Source of the DNA: Spirosoma spitsbergense DSM 19989
GTDB taxonomy: Bacteria > Bacteroidota > Bacteroidia > Cytophagales > Spirosomataceae
Direction: 5' to 3'
DNA: 60,540 nt
NCBI RefSeq assembly: GCF_000374085.1
Contig: NZ_KB893562.1
Location: forward strand, 1 to 60,540
The notes beneath the pieces are model-generated. The model worked only from the letters and a program-made list of their open reading frames with translations. It had not been told where the DNA came from and made no database searches. The first letter of the stretch is position 1. Every line of letters begins with the position of its first letter. The position numbers and the translations under genes are program-made. Below, one piece after another: positions 9,001-18,287 of the stretch.

Positions 9001-12000
9001 AAACCCGGCTATTGACTTTACCAATAGTCCGTTTTTTGTCAACACCCGGTTGACCGACTGGCAAACCGAACAGCCACGCCGGGCAGGGGTGAGTTCATTC
9101 GGCGTGGGCGGGACTAATGTGCACGTAGTACTGGAGGAGTTTATCAACCCGGAATATATTGCCAGCGCCGGGAGGCCGGTCCAGCTGGTTACGTGGTCGG
9201 CAAAATCAGCCGATAGTCTGGATGCTTACGCGCAGCATCTGGCTGGTTATGCCGGAGAGATGCCTGAATCGAATCTGGCTGATAGTGCCTTTACCATACA
9301 AACGACCCGCGCCCCGTTTATGCACCGTCAGTTTGTGGTAGCATCCACGCTAACGGAACTACAGGATAAACTATCGACCGAAAAAGGAACCTCACCGGCC
9401 CTGAAAACCGGGAGCCGACCCGATGAGGTAGCCTTCCTGTTTCCGGGCCAGGGCGCGCAGTACCTGAACATGGGGCGTGGGCTGTATGCGCATGAAGCGG
9501 TATTCCGGCAGGCTGTTGATGCCTGCGCCGAGCAGTTGCTCCCCTACATGGATATTGATATCCGTCGGGTCATGTACCCGGAAACGGTGGATTCGGAAGC
9601 AGAACAGCGACTGAAAAATACGCGCTATACGCAGCCTGCGCTGTTCGTGACGGAATATGCACTGGCTCAGTTGTGGATGAGTTGGGGCATCCAGCCAACC
9701 CTATTCTGCGGACACAGCATTGGTGAGTTTGTGGCGGCCCACCTGGCAGGTGTTTTCTCCCTGTTAGATGCGCTGACCCTGATAGCCGCTCGCGGGAGGC
9801 TGGTGAGTGAACAACCACGGGGTAGCATGCTGTCGGTCAGGATGGCGGCTGAACGGGTTGCTACACTGATGACTCCCGGACTTTCGATGGCGGCCATCAA
9901 TAGCCATACATTGTGCGTAGTAGCAGGACCTGACGAGCACATTGCCGATTTTGCGCGCCTGCTGGACGAACAGGGAATTCCTAATCAACCGCTCTCGACT
10001 AGTCATGCCTTTCACTCGGCCATGATGGACCCTATCGTGTCCGGGTTTGCGGAGGTAGTAGCAGGAATTAAACTAAATCGCCCCCAAAAGCCGGTTGTCT
10101 CGACCGTAAGTGGTACCTGGATGACCGATGCCCAGGCTACCGACCCGCATTACTGGGCGAAGCATCTACGCGATACGGTACGCTTTTTGGACGCACTGGA
10201 TACTATTTTTTCCCTGGGGCATCCACTCCTGCTGGAAGTAGGGCCGGGGCGCGTTATGGCCACACTGGCCCGGCAACAGGCGGGCAAGAAACCGATAACG
10301 GTACTGGCCGGTATGCCTGATCTGCCCGATTGGAAAGCAGACTGTCAGTCAGTACTAAACACACTTGGATTATTGTACCAGAACGGAATAGACCCGGACT
10401 GGGCTGGATTTTACGCGGGTCAGCAACGCAAAAAGGTGCAGGTGCCTACCTATGCCTTCAGCAAAAAAAGATGCTGGCTTGACCCGGTTAGGATTGACTC
10501 GGTTAGTCAAGACCAGGGGACATCCAGTCCTTCGTTACCAGACCGGGAAGTTAATTTTAATCCGGTGGTAACGGCACATTCATTAAATTCAGCACTCGGA
10601 CTGATGCCACAGGAAGTCATAGTGCCTGATCAGAACACACCAACACCCATGCGAAAAGATAAATTGATCCATACGGTAAGTCAATTGCTGGAAGAGGCTT
10701 CCGGGATTGAGATGGATGGCGTAGCACCTAATACCAGTTTTCTTGAAATCGGGCTGGATTCGCTCCTGTTAACACAAGTAGCCCTGACACTCAAAAAAGA
10801 ATTTGGGGTACCCATTACATTTCGGCAACTAACAAGTGACTATACCTCGCCTGAGCAGTTGGCCGGCTACCTCGATCAGATACTCCCGGCCGAGCTTCAG
10901 CAACCCGTGCAGACTCCCGTACATGTCCAGTATGTCGCACCTGTTACGCAACCAGCCACAATGACTATCAATCCGACACTGGACCTGATAGCTCAGCAAA
11001 TGCAGTTACTGGCTAAGCAGATTGAACTGCTACAGGCGGGTAATGTACCGGCCCCGTTACCGACCCCTCCGGTCACAGTACCCGTTACTCCGGTAAATGG
11101 CGTACTGAAAAGCCGTTCAAATGGCCATACCGTGTCGGATACGGCAGACCTGACGCCGGAAGAGACGGTTGAACTTAAAAAACCGTTCGGGGCAACGGCT
11201 CGCATTGATCGGCAGGCTTCGACATTGAGCGATACCCAACAGGAATTTATCCGGCAACTAACCGAACGGTATAACCGGAAAACCGCGAAGAGCAAAGCCT
11301 ACGCGCAACAACACCGTGCCCAGATGGCTGACCCGCGTGTGGTTTCGGGCTTTAGGCCCTACACGAAAGAACTGGTTTATCCGCTGGTTGTGAACCGGTC
11401 GGCTGGGAGTCATCTTTGGGACATTGACGGTAACGAGTACATCGATGCCCTGAATGGCTTCGGTTCAAACATGTTTGGCTACCAGCCCGACTGGTTGAAA
11501 GAAACCCTACACGCCCAGATTGAACTGGGTTTTGAGGTGGGGCCACAGCACGAACTGGCGGGCGAAGTGAGTCAGCTCATTTGCGAACTGACCGGCGCCG
11601 ACCGGGCTGCCCTGTGCAATACGGGTTCCGAAGCGGTGCTGGGTGCCATGCGGATAGCCCGAACCGTAACGGGGCGGTCGTTGATCGTGGCGTTCTCCGG
11701 CTCATACCACGGCATCGTGGATGAAGTGGTGGTTAGAGGTACTAAAAAACTGAAGTCATTTCCGGCGGCCCCCGGTATTATGCCCGAATCGGTGCAGAAT
11801 ATGCTGATTCTGGACTACGGTACCGACGAAAGCCTCCAGATTATTCGTGAACGGGCGCATGAACTGGCCGCCGTGCTGGTGGAACCGGTGCAAAGTCGCC
11901 GACCCGAATTTGTGCCCGTCGACTTTTTGAAACAGGTACGTACGGTAACCGAAGCATCGGGCACTGTGCTGATTTTCGACGAGGTAATTACCGGTTTTCG

Positions 12001-12730
12001 ATCCCATCCGGGTGGAACACAGGCCCTGTTTGGCATTAAAGCCGACCTGGGCACTTACGGAAAAGTAGTGGGAGCGGGCCTGCCCATTGGGGTTATTGCG
12101 GGTAAACGGGCTTTTATGGATGCGCTCGATGGAGGCTTCTGGCAGTATGGCGATGCCTCCGTGCCCGAAGTGGGGGTTACCTATTTTGCGGGTACGTTCG
12201 TCCGGCATCCGCTGGTACTGGCAGCTGCCAGCGCTGCGCTGACGTATATGAAGGAGAGCGGACCGCAACTGCAGGAAGACCTTACCCGGAAAACTACCCG
12301 GCTTGCCAATGAACTTAATGCGGTGCTTTCGCAGTGGAAACTGCCGCTGGTGGCTGTTCATTTTGGCTCACTCTGGAAAATAAAATTTACTGAGGAAGTC
12401 GTTTACGGAGAGCTGTTATTTACCTTAATGCGGGACAAAGGCATCCATATCTGGGATGGTTTTCCCTGCTTTTTGACCGAAGCCCATACCCACGATGAAA
12501 TAGATATGATAATTTTTCAGTTTACGGAAAGTATTCAGGAACTGATAAAAACTGGTTTTTTTGGAACGGAAATGTCAAGGGACGCTAAATTCCCCGAAAA
12601 TGGTGCGGATTTTTCGAGGTATGTACCCGCCCCTGACGCTAAATTAGGGCGTGATGTGGATGGGAACCCGGCTTGGTTTATTCCTAATCCTGCCCTGCCT
12701 GGTAAATACCTACAGGTTAAATTAAATTGA
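6011..12730 (+). CDS. Hybrid NRPS-PKS with aminotransferase: A-PCP-KS-AT-ACP-AMT
   Basis: A 2239-aa assembly-line enzyme. Domains in order: adenylation (about 15-510; YTSGSTGKPKG, NQYGPTE, YRTGDLGR, TSSGKVDKK); peptidyl carrier (LGGNSL, phosphopantetheine Ser about 555); ketosynthase (about 620-1050; active Cys about 791 in YSACSTSL, His in EAHGT and NMGHL); acyltransferase (about 1140-1440; GHSIGE, and HAFH, the malonyl-type motif); acyl carrier (GLDSLLL, Ser about 1584); PLP-dependent class-III aminotransferase (about 1765-2185; NTGSEA, SYHG, FDEVITGF, Schiff-base Lys about 2018 in YGKVVGAGLP). There is no KR, DH or ER. Predicted chemistry: load an amino acid, extend it by two carbons to a beta-keto thioester, then transaminate the keto group to an amine, as the AMT domains of mycosubtilin/iturin synthases do. 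It probably acts in the cytosol with the protein encoded 6 bases downstream. Confidence 0.92.
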   Translation: MDGCKDVYSRLNVTLQQLVEQVVSGNKDRVAVRFANQELTYQQLNDRADMLAQAILFTNPDAEWIGVSTTRNLAMIVGVLAILKAGKAYLPLDPAYPDLRLQQIIADSDLKTCLAAEADEPLLNRLGLRVIGSDQTPVYSPPQSVAHQTSTAYVLYTSGSTGKPKGVCMGHSPLINLLQWQEKHSKAGIATRTLQLAPLSFDVSFQEIFTTLTTGGTLVLVDETLRLDLNALLQFIDEQAINRLFLPFVALQYLAEMAVNTQCFPAGLHEVMTAGEQLKITPQIAAFFSALPQCLLFNQYGPTECHVITQLILSGNPASWPPLPTIGYPIDNVSLLVVDENLSPLPDGQTGELCFGGACLAEGYLNNPVLTNEKFIELPSATGSPVRVYRTGDLGRVLPDGSIEFSGRRDDQVKIRGHRVELGEVEVVISQLPAVSQAVVVAHSGTDGQKQLVAYIVPVEGTPPQADFRTQLDQKLPDYMMPSIFVWLDELPKTSSGKVDKKRLPEPDRKRPELIVAYRKPRTEIEQALARIWCSMLQIDRVGLDDNFFELGGNSLLAQKTAAALKKHQHILPVIKLYQYPTIATLADYIQPPKGSGQGHSAQIATRNQPENEGHASPNADVAVIGMAGRFPGASSIDALWDLLKEGRETTRFFSDSDLDASIPASLKNDPLYVKARGVIDQVDQFDAHFFGLSPKVAQLMDPQQRVFLEIAWEALEQTGYLPQQYAGRVGVFAGCGNNTYYQHNIPGHKDLIDQVGAFQVMTLNEKDYIASRTAYQLNLKGPAVSVYSACSTSLLAIAQAVQSIRSGQCEVALAGGASITTPVNSGHLYQEGAMLSQDGHCRSFDADARGTVFSDGAGVVLLKSRVAAERDGDTIYAVIKGVGVNNDGGGKGSFTAPSAEGQAGAIAMAIADAQVDPATISYVEAHGTATPLGDPIEIDGLIQAFGEQPEKQYCAIGSIKSNMGHLTQAAGVAGLIKATLALYHRQIPPSINFSTPNPAIDFTNSPFFVNTRLTDWQTEQPRRAGVSSFGVGGTNVHVVLEEFINPEYIASAGRPVQLVTWSAKSADSLDAYAQHLAGYAGEMPESNLADSAFTIQTTRAPFMHRQFVVASTLTELQDKLSTEKGTSPALKTGSRPDEVAFLFPGQGAQYLNMGRGLYAHEAVFRQAVDACAEQLLPYMDIDIRRVMYPETVDSEAEQRLKNTRYTQPALFVTEYALAQLWMSWGIQPTLFCGHSIGEFVAAHLAGVFSLLDALTLIAARGRLVSEQPRGSMLSVRMAAERVATLMTPGLSMAAINSHTLCVVAGPDEHIADFARLLDEQGIPNQPLSTSHAFHSAMMDPIVSGFAEVVAGIKLNRPQKPVVSTVSGTWMTDAQATDPHYWAKHLRDTVRFLDALDTIFSLGHPLLLEVGPGRVMATLARQQAGKKPITVLAGMPDLPDWKADCQSVLNTLGLLYQNGIDPDWAGFYAGQQRKKVQVPTYAFSKKRCWLDPVRIDSVSQDQGTSSPSLPDREVNFNPVVTAHSLNSALGLMPQEVIVPDQNTPTPMRKDKLIHTVSQLLEEASGIEMDGVAPNTSFLEIGLDSLLLTQVALTLKKEFGVPITFRQLTSDYTSPEQLAGYLDQILPAELQQPVQTPVHVQYVAPVTQPATMTINPTLDLIAQQMQLLAKQIELLQAGNVPAPLPTPPVTVPVTPVNGVLKSRSNGHTVSDTADLTPEETVELKKPFGATARIDRQASTLSDTQQEFIRQLTERYNRKTAKSKAYAQQHRAQMADPRVVSGFRPYTKELVYPLVVNRSAGSHLWDIDGNEYIDALNGFGSNMFGYQPDWLKETLHAQIELGFEVGPQHELAGEVSQLICELTGADRAALCNTGSEAVLGAMRIARTVTGRSLIVAFSGSYHGIVDEVVVRGTKKLKSFPAAPGIMPESVQNMLILDYGTDESLQIIRERAHELAAVLVEPVQSRRPEFVPVDFLKQVRTVTEASGTVLIFDEVITGFRSHPGGTQALFGIKADLGTYGKVVGAGLPIGVIAGKRAFMDALDGGFWQYGDASVPEVGVTYFAGTFVRHPLVLAAASAALTYMKESGPQLQEDLTRKTTRLANELNAVLSQWKLPLVAVHFGSLWKIKFTEEVVYGELLFTLMRDKGIHIWDGFPCFLTEAHTHDEIDMIIFQFTESIQELIKTGFFGTEMSRDAKFPENGADFSRYVPAPDAKLGRDVDGNPAWFIPNPALPGKYLQVKLN

Positions 12731-12736
12731 GTACGG

Positions 12737-15700
12737 ATGACGGAAAGCCCTACAAACGAACAGTTTATTGCGATTGACTTCGATCCGTTTGCCGGTCCTG
12801 ACATCCTTAGTCTGGCACCCGCTACAGAGTCGCAAACGGAAATCTGGACCTCCTGCCAGCTTGGTACTGATGATGCTAACCGCGCTTACAACGAGTCCTG
12901 TTCGCTTCGGCTTACCGGACTCCTCCAGCGGGAGGCCTTTGAGAAAGCGTTTGAAGAACTGGTACGCAGGCACGAAGGATTACGCACGGCCTTTAGTGCA
13001 GATGGGCGCCAAATGGTGGTTTTTCAGGACGTGTCCGTTCCGGTTGATTGGATAGACTGTTCTGGTCGGCCTGGTCCTGAGCAGGAGGAATGTGTTCAGG
13101 AATACGCCCGGCAGGATGCGCATCATTTGTTCGACCTGACATACGGGCCGTTGATTAAGGCAAGCCTGATCCGATTGTCGGACACGGTACATCATTTCAC
13201 TCTAACGGCACATCATATCGTTTGCGACGGTTGGTCGGTTGGGATTATCCTGCATGACCTGAGCGTTCTTTATTCAGCTTATGCCCGGAATCGTACGCCC
13301 ACCATGGTGGCAGCTCCCTCGCTACTGGAGTATGCGCTTGAGGAACAGGCGTATATGGCCAGTGCCGAGTACCGAGAAATTGAGCAGTTCTGGCTTAGAC
13401 AATACCAGGATTCAGTGCCGTTGCTGGATTTGCCAACCGACTTTACCCGACCACGTATTCGTTCGTATGCTGGTAACCGGCTGGATTTTCTGTTAGCAGA
13501 TTCCCTGGTGCAGGGTATTAAAGGTGTGGGTATCAAGGCAGGATGTAGTTTTGTTACTACACTGATGGCCGCCTTTGAAGTACTGCTGCATCGGCTGACT
13601 GATCAGACAGACATTGTGCTGGGGCTACCCGCGGCCGGGCAGTCGGCAACGGGCATGGCGGGCCTGGTAGGGCATTGTGTTAATTTGCTGCCTTTACGGA
13701 GTCAGCCCACAGGGGATAAGACTTTTCTGGCATTTCTGGGTGAGCGAAAACTAGGGATGTTAGACGCGCTGGAGCACCAGCGGTTAACATTTGGCCGGTT
13801 GCTGAAAAAATTACCCATCAAGCGGGACATAGCGAGGCTTCCCTTAGTACCCGTAGTATTTAACGTTGACATTGGTCTGGATAACGGCGTTACGTTTTAT
13901 GGACTTGACTATCAGCTTATCAGCAATCCAAGAGCCTTTGAAACCTTCGAATTATCGCTGAATGCCAGTGGGTCGGAGCAGAAGCTGGTGCTGGAGTGGT
14001 CGTACAATACCCAGTTATTCAAGGCTGAAACGATACGCACGATCCACGAGCAGTTTGAACAGATACTAACGCATATTATCGACTCTCCGACTGTTCGTCT
14101 GGGCGACATTCCGATGAGGAGTAGCCAAACGACACACCAACTGGATACACCCTGGAATAATACCCGGGTTGATTTTCCGGCGGAGAAGTCCCTGCATGTC
14201 CTTTTCAGCGAAACCGCGCGTAAATTTCCCAACAACACAGCTGTCCGGTTTGGGAGTGGCACCCTGACGTATCAGGCGCTGAATGAAAAAGCCAGTCAGT
14301 TTGCTTACCTGTTGATAGAGCAGGGTGTAAAGCCCGGTCAGCGCATTGGTATGGCTGTCGAACGGTCGCTTGAGTTGCTGGTAACCATGCTGGCCATTCT
14401 TAAAACCGGTGCCGCCTACGTACCCCTCGATCCACTACACCCGACCGACCGTATCGAGTTTATCTTGGACGATTCGGACTGCCAGATTCTGGTCGTGTCG
14501 CGCTCGCAGCAGGGCCGGTTCAAATCACCCCAGCGCGAAGTTGTTATCGAAACCGTCTGGCCCACGCTGACAGACTACCCAACTGCCGATCCGCCTGTAC
14601 CCTCTTCCGGTAATGATCTGATGTATGTACTGTACACATCGGGAACCACCGGTCGGCCCAAGGGGGTACAAACCATGCATAAGGGCGTGGTTAACGTGCT
14701 GCTGAGCGTACAGAAAAAACCGGGTCTGCTTCCGGCCGACAAAACAATGGCGCTGGCTACGGTTACGTTTGATCTGGCCACGGTAGAAATTTATACGCCT
14801 TTGCTAACGGGTGCCGAATTGATTCTGGTCGATAATGCGACGAGCCGGAATGGCGAGCAACTGGCCGATTTGATCGTTTCTCAGGGGGTCACCTTTCTTC
14901 AGGCTACCCCGGCAACGCTGCGTATGCTGTGGGAAGCGGGCTGGCGGGGTAGCAAAGAGCTGGTTGTTATCTCCTGCGCCGAAGCCCTGCCCATGGATCT
15001 GGCCCGGAAGCTGATGGAATCGTGCCAATCCCTGTGGAATTTTTACGGGCCTACCGAAACTACCATCTACGCCACGGGGATTCAGATTTTTCCCACCGAT
15101 GAGTCTATTACCATTGGTCGGCCAATTGATAATACCCAGGTGTATATACTGGATGAGCAGTTACGGGCGCTGCCACCCGGTAAGGCGGGCGAGATTGGTA
15201 TTGCGGGTGTGGGTCTGGCCAAAGGGTACCTGAACCAGGCTCAGCTAACAGCCGAAAAATTCATTGATTTCCCCCTTGCTGATGGCGAATCGGTCCGGCT
15301 TTACCGGACCGGAGACCTGGGGCGGTTTGATGCCAGCGGGGCCATTCATTATTTAGGCCGCATTGACCAGCAGGTAAAAATCCGGGGCCACCGGATTGAA
15401 GTGGCCGAAATTGAACACCATCTGCTGAAGCAGGCGGGCGTGAAAAATGCGGTTGTTATCGCCCGGGAAGACACACCGGGCGACCAGCGGCTGGTGGCTT
15501 ACATCGTTCCCAGTCAGTATATTAGTGATCAGGAAACTCAGATTGGGTTGTGGCGACAGGGCATTCGGCAGATGCTGCCCGATTATATGCTGCCCAATAA
15601 TTTTGTCTTGCTGGAAGCACTGCCCGTTACACCGAACGGAAAAATCGATAAAAAAGCACTACCCCGGCCTGGCACCCGCGTTCAGACCCAGCAGCAGGCG

Positions 15701-16759
15701 GCTCATCCCCAAACAAAAGCAGAACTCTTACTGGCATCCATCTGGATTGATGTATTCGATCTCGATACCATTGACATCGATGAAAACTTTTTTGACATCG
15801 GCGGGCATTCGCTGAATGCTGTCCAGGTAATGACCCGGCTTGAAAAAGTAACGGGGCGCCGATTGCCGCTCTCCACACTTTTCGAGTTTCCTACTATTCG
15901 GAAACTGGCCGAGTTGGTAGAGGAAAGCCAAAAACCAGCCACCAGCAAATCACTCGTACCCATCAAGCCGGAAGGCGGTAAAGTGCCCGTTTATATTATC
16001 CATGGAATTGGTCTTAACCTGCTGAATTTTAGTGGACTGGTAGCGCATACGGATCCGGATCAACCCATTTACGGGTTGCAGGCAAAGGGGCTGGACGGTA
16101 CAGAAGAGCCCCTGGACAAGATGGAAGACATTGCTGCCCACTACATTGCCGAGGTACTCGAACATAATCCAACGGGACCTTATGCTATTGCCGGTTACTC
16201 ATTTGGGGGCTATGTAGCCTACGAAATGGCCCAACAGCTAACGGCCATGGGGAAAGAGATAAAAATGCTGGCTATGTTTGATACGGATGCCCGTGCCCTG
16301 ATCAATCACCACACCGTAATGGGTAGGGTTATCTGGAAGATAGGCCGACAATTGCCCAAACTGGTCTGGATTGGGCAATCGCTGATCAAGCGTCCTATGG
16401 TCACCATTGCCTACCAGTGGGAGGTTTTGTGTACGCGCATGAATGCGTTGCTGCGCATAGTGGGGGTAGACCGGAAAGCCGAAACGAACGATGAGCCAGC
16501 CCATCTGGTCTATCTGATGGAAAAACACGAAACCGCGTTTCAAAATTATGTGCTCCGTCCCTATACTGGTACCATTGATTTGTTCAGAGCTACTTCCCGT
16601 TTGTATTTCATCGACGATTTTCACTACCTGGGCTGGAAAGACTATGCAGCCGGGGGCGTTCGGGTCCACGACGTTGCCGGCGACCATGCTACCATGCTAC
16701 TGCCTCCCAATGACGTTGTCTTTGCCCGCGTCCTGCAACGGGCCCTGGATAACGCTTAA
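12737..16759 (+). CDS. Terminal NRPS module: C-A-PCP-TE
   Basis: A 1340-aa termination module. The condensation domain (about 20-450) has an intact HHIVCDGWS active site at 159. The adenylation domain (about 480-970) shows YTSGTTGRPKG, FYGPTETT, YRTGDLGR and TPNGKIDKK. The carrier domain has IGGHSL (Ser about 1025). The thioesterase (about 1075-1335) has nucleophile GYSFGG (Ser about 1155), an Asp near 1181 and GDHATML (His about 1317). It should accept the aminated chain from the preceding synthase, join one amino acid, and release the product by hydrolysis or cyclisation. There is no epimerase or methyltransferase. It begins 6 bases after the previous gene, so the two are translationally linked. 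A hairpin terminator follows the stop codon. Confidence 0.92.
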   Translation: MTESPTNEQFIAIDFDPFAGPDILSLAPATESQTEIWTSCQLGTDDANRAYNESCSLRLTGLLQREAFEKAFEELVRRHEGLRTAFSADGRQMVVFQDVSVPVDWIDCSGRPGPEQEECVQEYARQDAHHLFDLTYGPLIKASLIRLSDTVHHFTLTAHHIVCDGWSVGIILHDLSVLYSAYARNRTPTMVAAPSLLEYALEEQAYMASAEYREIEQFWLRQYQDSVPLLDLPTDFTRPRIRSYAGNRLDFLLADSLVQGIKGVGIKAGCSFVTTLMAAFEVLLHRLTDQTDIVLGLPAAGQSATGMAGLVGHCVNLLPLRSQPTGDKTFLAFLGERKLGMLDALEHQRLTFGRLLKKLPIKRDIARLPLVPVVFNVDIGLDNGVTFYGLDYQLISNPRAFETFELSLNASGSEQKLVLEWSYNTQLFKAETIRTIHEQFEQILTHIIDSPTVRLGDIPMRSSQTTHQLDTPWNNTRVDFPAEKSLHVLFSETARKFPNNTAVRFGSGTLTYQALNEKASQFAYLLIEQGVKPGQRIGMAVERSLELLVTMLAILKTGAAYVPLDPLHPTDRIEFILDDSDCQILVVSRSQQGRFKSPQREVVIETVWPTLTDYPTADPPVPSSGNDLMYVLYTSGTTGRPKGVQTMHKGVVNVLLSVQKKPGLLPADKTMALATVTFDLATVEIYTPLLTGAELILVDNATSRNGEQLADLIVSQGVTFLQATPATLRMLWEAGWRGSKELVVISCAEALPMDLARKLMESCQSLWNFYGPTETTIYATGIQIFPTDESITIGRPIDNTQVYILDEQLRALPPGKAGEIGIAGVGLAKGYLNQAQLTAEKFIDFPLADGESVRLYRTGDLGRFDASGAIHYLGRIDQQVKIRGHRIEVAEIEHHLLKQAGVKNAVVIAREDTPGDQRLVAYIVPSQYISDQETQIGLWRQGIRQMLPDYMLPNNFVLLEALPVTPNGKIDKKALPRPGTRVQTQQQAAHPQTKAELLLASIWIDVFDLDTIDIDENFFDIGGHSLNAVQVMTRLEKVTGRRLPLSTLFEFPTIRKLAELVEESQKPATSKSLVPIKPEGGKVPVYIIHGIGLNLLNFSGLVAHTDPDQPIYGLQAKGLDGTEEPLDKMEDIAAHYIAEVLEHNPTGPYAIAGYSFGGYVAYEMAQQLTAMGKEIKMLAMFDTDARALINHHTVMGRVIWKIGRQLPKLVWIGQSLIKRPMVTIAYQWEVLCTRMNALLRIVGVDRKAETNDEPAHLVYLMEKHETAFQNYVLRPYTGTIDLFRATSRLYFIDDFHYLGWKDYAAGGVRVHDVAGDHATMLLPPNDVVFARVLQRALDNA

Positions 16760-16779
16760 GGCGAAACAGCATCCATACC

Positions 16780-16819
16780 TGCTTACCGGCAGGACTACAG
16801 TACTCCCTGTCGGTAAGCA
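16780..16819. terminator. Hairpin between converging NRPS and flippase genes
   Basis: TGCTTACCGGCAGG (16780-16793) pairs with CCTGTCGGTAAGCA (16806-16819), with one G-T wobble, followed on the + strand by TTTATTT. The stop codon of the - strand flippase (16795-16797) lies in the loop. It probably ends transcription from both sides. Confidence 0.6.
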
Positions 16820-18234
16820 TTTATTTCGGCGTAGGAGAGCTTGTACGTTAAGGTGAGCAGGAGATAGGCAGCCCCACCAATACCGATTTCTGCCAGCACA
16901 TTCAATAGACCGGATTCACCTACAAACAGCTTATACAAACTGATGAGGCCAACCATAATCAGACAAAAGATAATTGGTTTGGCGATGTTTCGGGAGAAGT
17001 CCCCCACAAAGTCGCCAATCAGGTAATGCACCATACCAAAGTTGACGACCATGTTCAGGAACGTAGTCAGCAGGAAGGCCGTCGCGATGCCCGTAATACC
17101 CCAGTACGTCCCGAGTACGTACACGAGGGGTACTTTCACGATTAATGTGCCCAGATTCAGGTAAAACAGCAGGTTTGGTTTTCCCTTGGTGAACGCTATC
17201 GTATAGAGAGGGTGGCTCAAACAGATGAAGATACCAACGAACACGAAAATCCGGATCAGCTCCGTTGTCTGTTCCCAGCCGGGACCGTAAATAAGGGGCA
17301 CAACGCCACCTGCTGTAATGAATAGCCCCGCCAGCAGGGGTAGATTACAATAGCTGATGAAGTCCAGAATCTTCAGGTAAGATTTCTTCAGGTCAGCCGT
17401 ATTTTCCTTCATTCTGGCTAAAATCGGGTAAGCAACCTGCAAAATTATTGGGTTCAGCTTCATGATAGGGAACACGCAGAGTTGGTAGGCAATGGTGTAG
17501 TAGCCCAGCATTTTTACCCCCAGCATGCCCCCCAGAAAAATATTGTCGGTGTTGGACTGGATGTAGCCCAAAAAACCATCGCCCATATTATAAATACCGA
17601 AGCGAAGGTGTTCTTTAATGTTATTGATGTTGAAAAACAGCCGGGGCACAAAGAAGCGAAACCCAAAGGTTATCTGTAATGCCGATTTCACCGTTTGCAT
17701 CACCAGCGCACCAATAATAAGCGATAACTCATGATAGTCATTAAACGCCAGTGTTACGGTCACGATGGAGCCCATCACGGTTCCGGTTATATCAATGATG
17801 GCTACCGACTTGAACCTGAGTTCTTTCTCCAGCAGAAACATGTATATCTGACCGAAGTAGGCAATCAGAAAATAATAAGACGATAGATCGAGTACCTGTG
17901 CCAGTTTCGGTTCGTGGTAGAACGAAATGATGTAGGGTGCTGTCAGGTGGATGAGAATAAAAATAAGTACCCCAACAGCCAGGTTTAAGTAATACAGTGT
18001 CGATAATACATTCCGATCACTTTCCTGTTTGTAAATAATTGAGTTGGAGAACCCCAGGTTTGCGAACACCTGAAAAAAGGCAATGATAAGACTACTAACA
18101 CTGACGAGGCCAAAATCGGCGGGGTTTAGTAAACGGGCCAGTACCGCTACCTGCACAAACTGAAATAAGGTCGAGATGACGGTGGAAACGGTGATCCATT
18201 TCCCCCCGTTCATCGCTTGTTTTGTATTACTCAT
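16795..18234 (-). CDS. Wzx-like polysaccharide flippase (PST/MATE-fold)
   Basis: A 479-aa polytopic membrane protein with roughly 12-14 hydrophobic segments. The N-terminus shows the family pattern: a positively charged start, a helix, then VAVLARLLNPADFGLVSV, followed by LGFSNSIIY. This is typical of the WzxC/TuaB group of lipid-linked oligosaccharide flippases, which move undecaprenyl-linked repeat units to the outer leaflet of the inner membrane. It is the last gene of a - strand group with the two T9SS proteins and fits the glycosyltransferase run at 23.7-32.0 kb as its exporter. A role in exporting the NRPS product instead is possible but has no support in the sequence. Confidence 0.85.
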   Translation of the reverse strand: MSNTKQAMNGGKWITVSTVISTLFQFVQVAVLARLLNPADFGLVSVSSLIIAFFQVFANLGFSNSIIYKQESDRNVLSTLYYLNLAVGVLIFILIHLTAPYIISFYHEPKLAQVLDLSSYYFLIAYFGQIYMFLLEKELRFKSVAIIDITGTVMGSIVTVTLAFNDYHELSLIIGALVMQTVKSALQITFGFRFFVPRLFFNINNIKEHLRFGIYNMGDGFLGYIQSNTDNIFLGGMLGVKMLGYYTIAYQLCVFPIMKLNPIILQVAYPILARMKENTADLKKSYLKILDFISYCNLPLLAGLFITAGGVVPLIYGPGWEQTTELIRIFVFVGIFICLSHPLYTIAFTKGKPNLLFYLNLGTLIVKVPLVYVLGTYWGITGIATAFLLTTFLNMVVNFGMVHYLIGDFVGDFSRNIAKPIIFCLIMVGLISLYKLFVGESGLLNVLAEIGIGGAAYLLLTLTYKLSYAEINAYRQGVL

Positions 18235-18287
18235 GTAGATGCTCTACGGGGTTAGCTTCCTGGACGAATGGACTTCCGTTCCCTGCT

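Noticed and set aside
11756-12361. A 201-codon - strand frame inside the aminotransferase domain
   Set aside because: It is opposite the conserved PLP-enzyme sequence and shows no domain; antisense frames of this length are common here because of codon usage.
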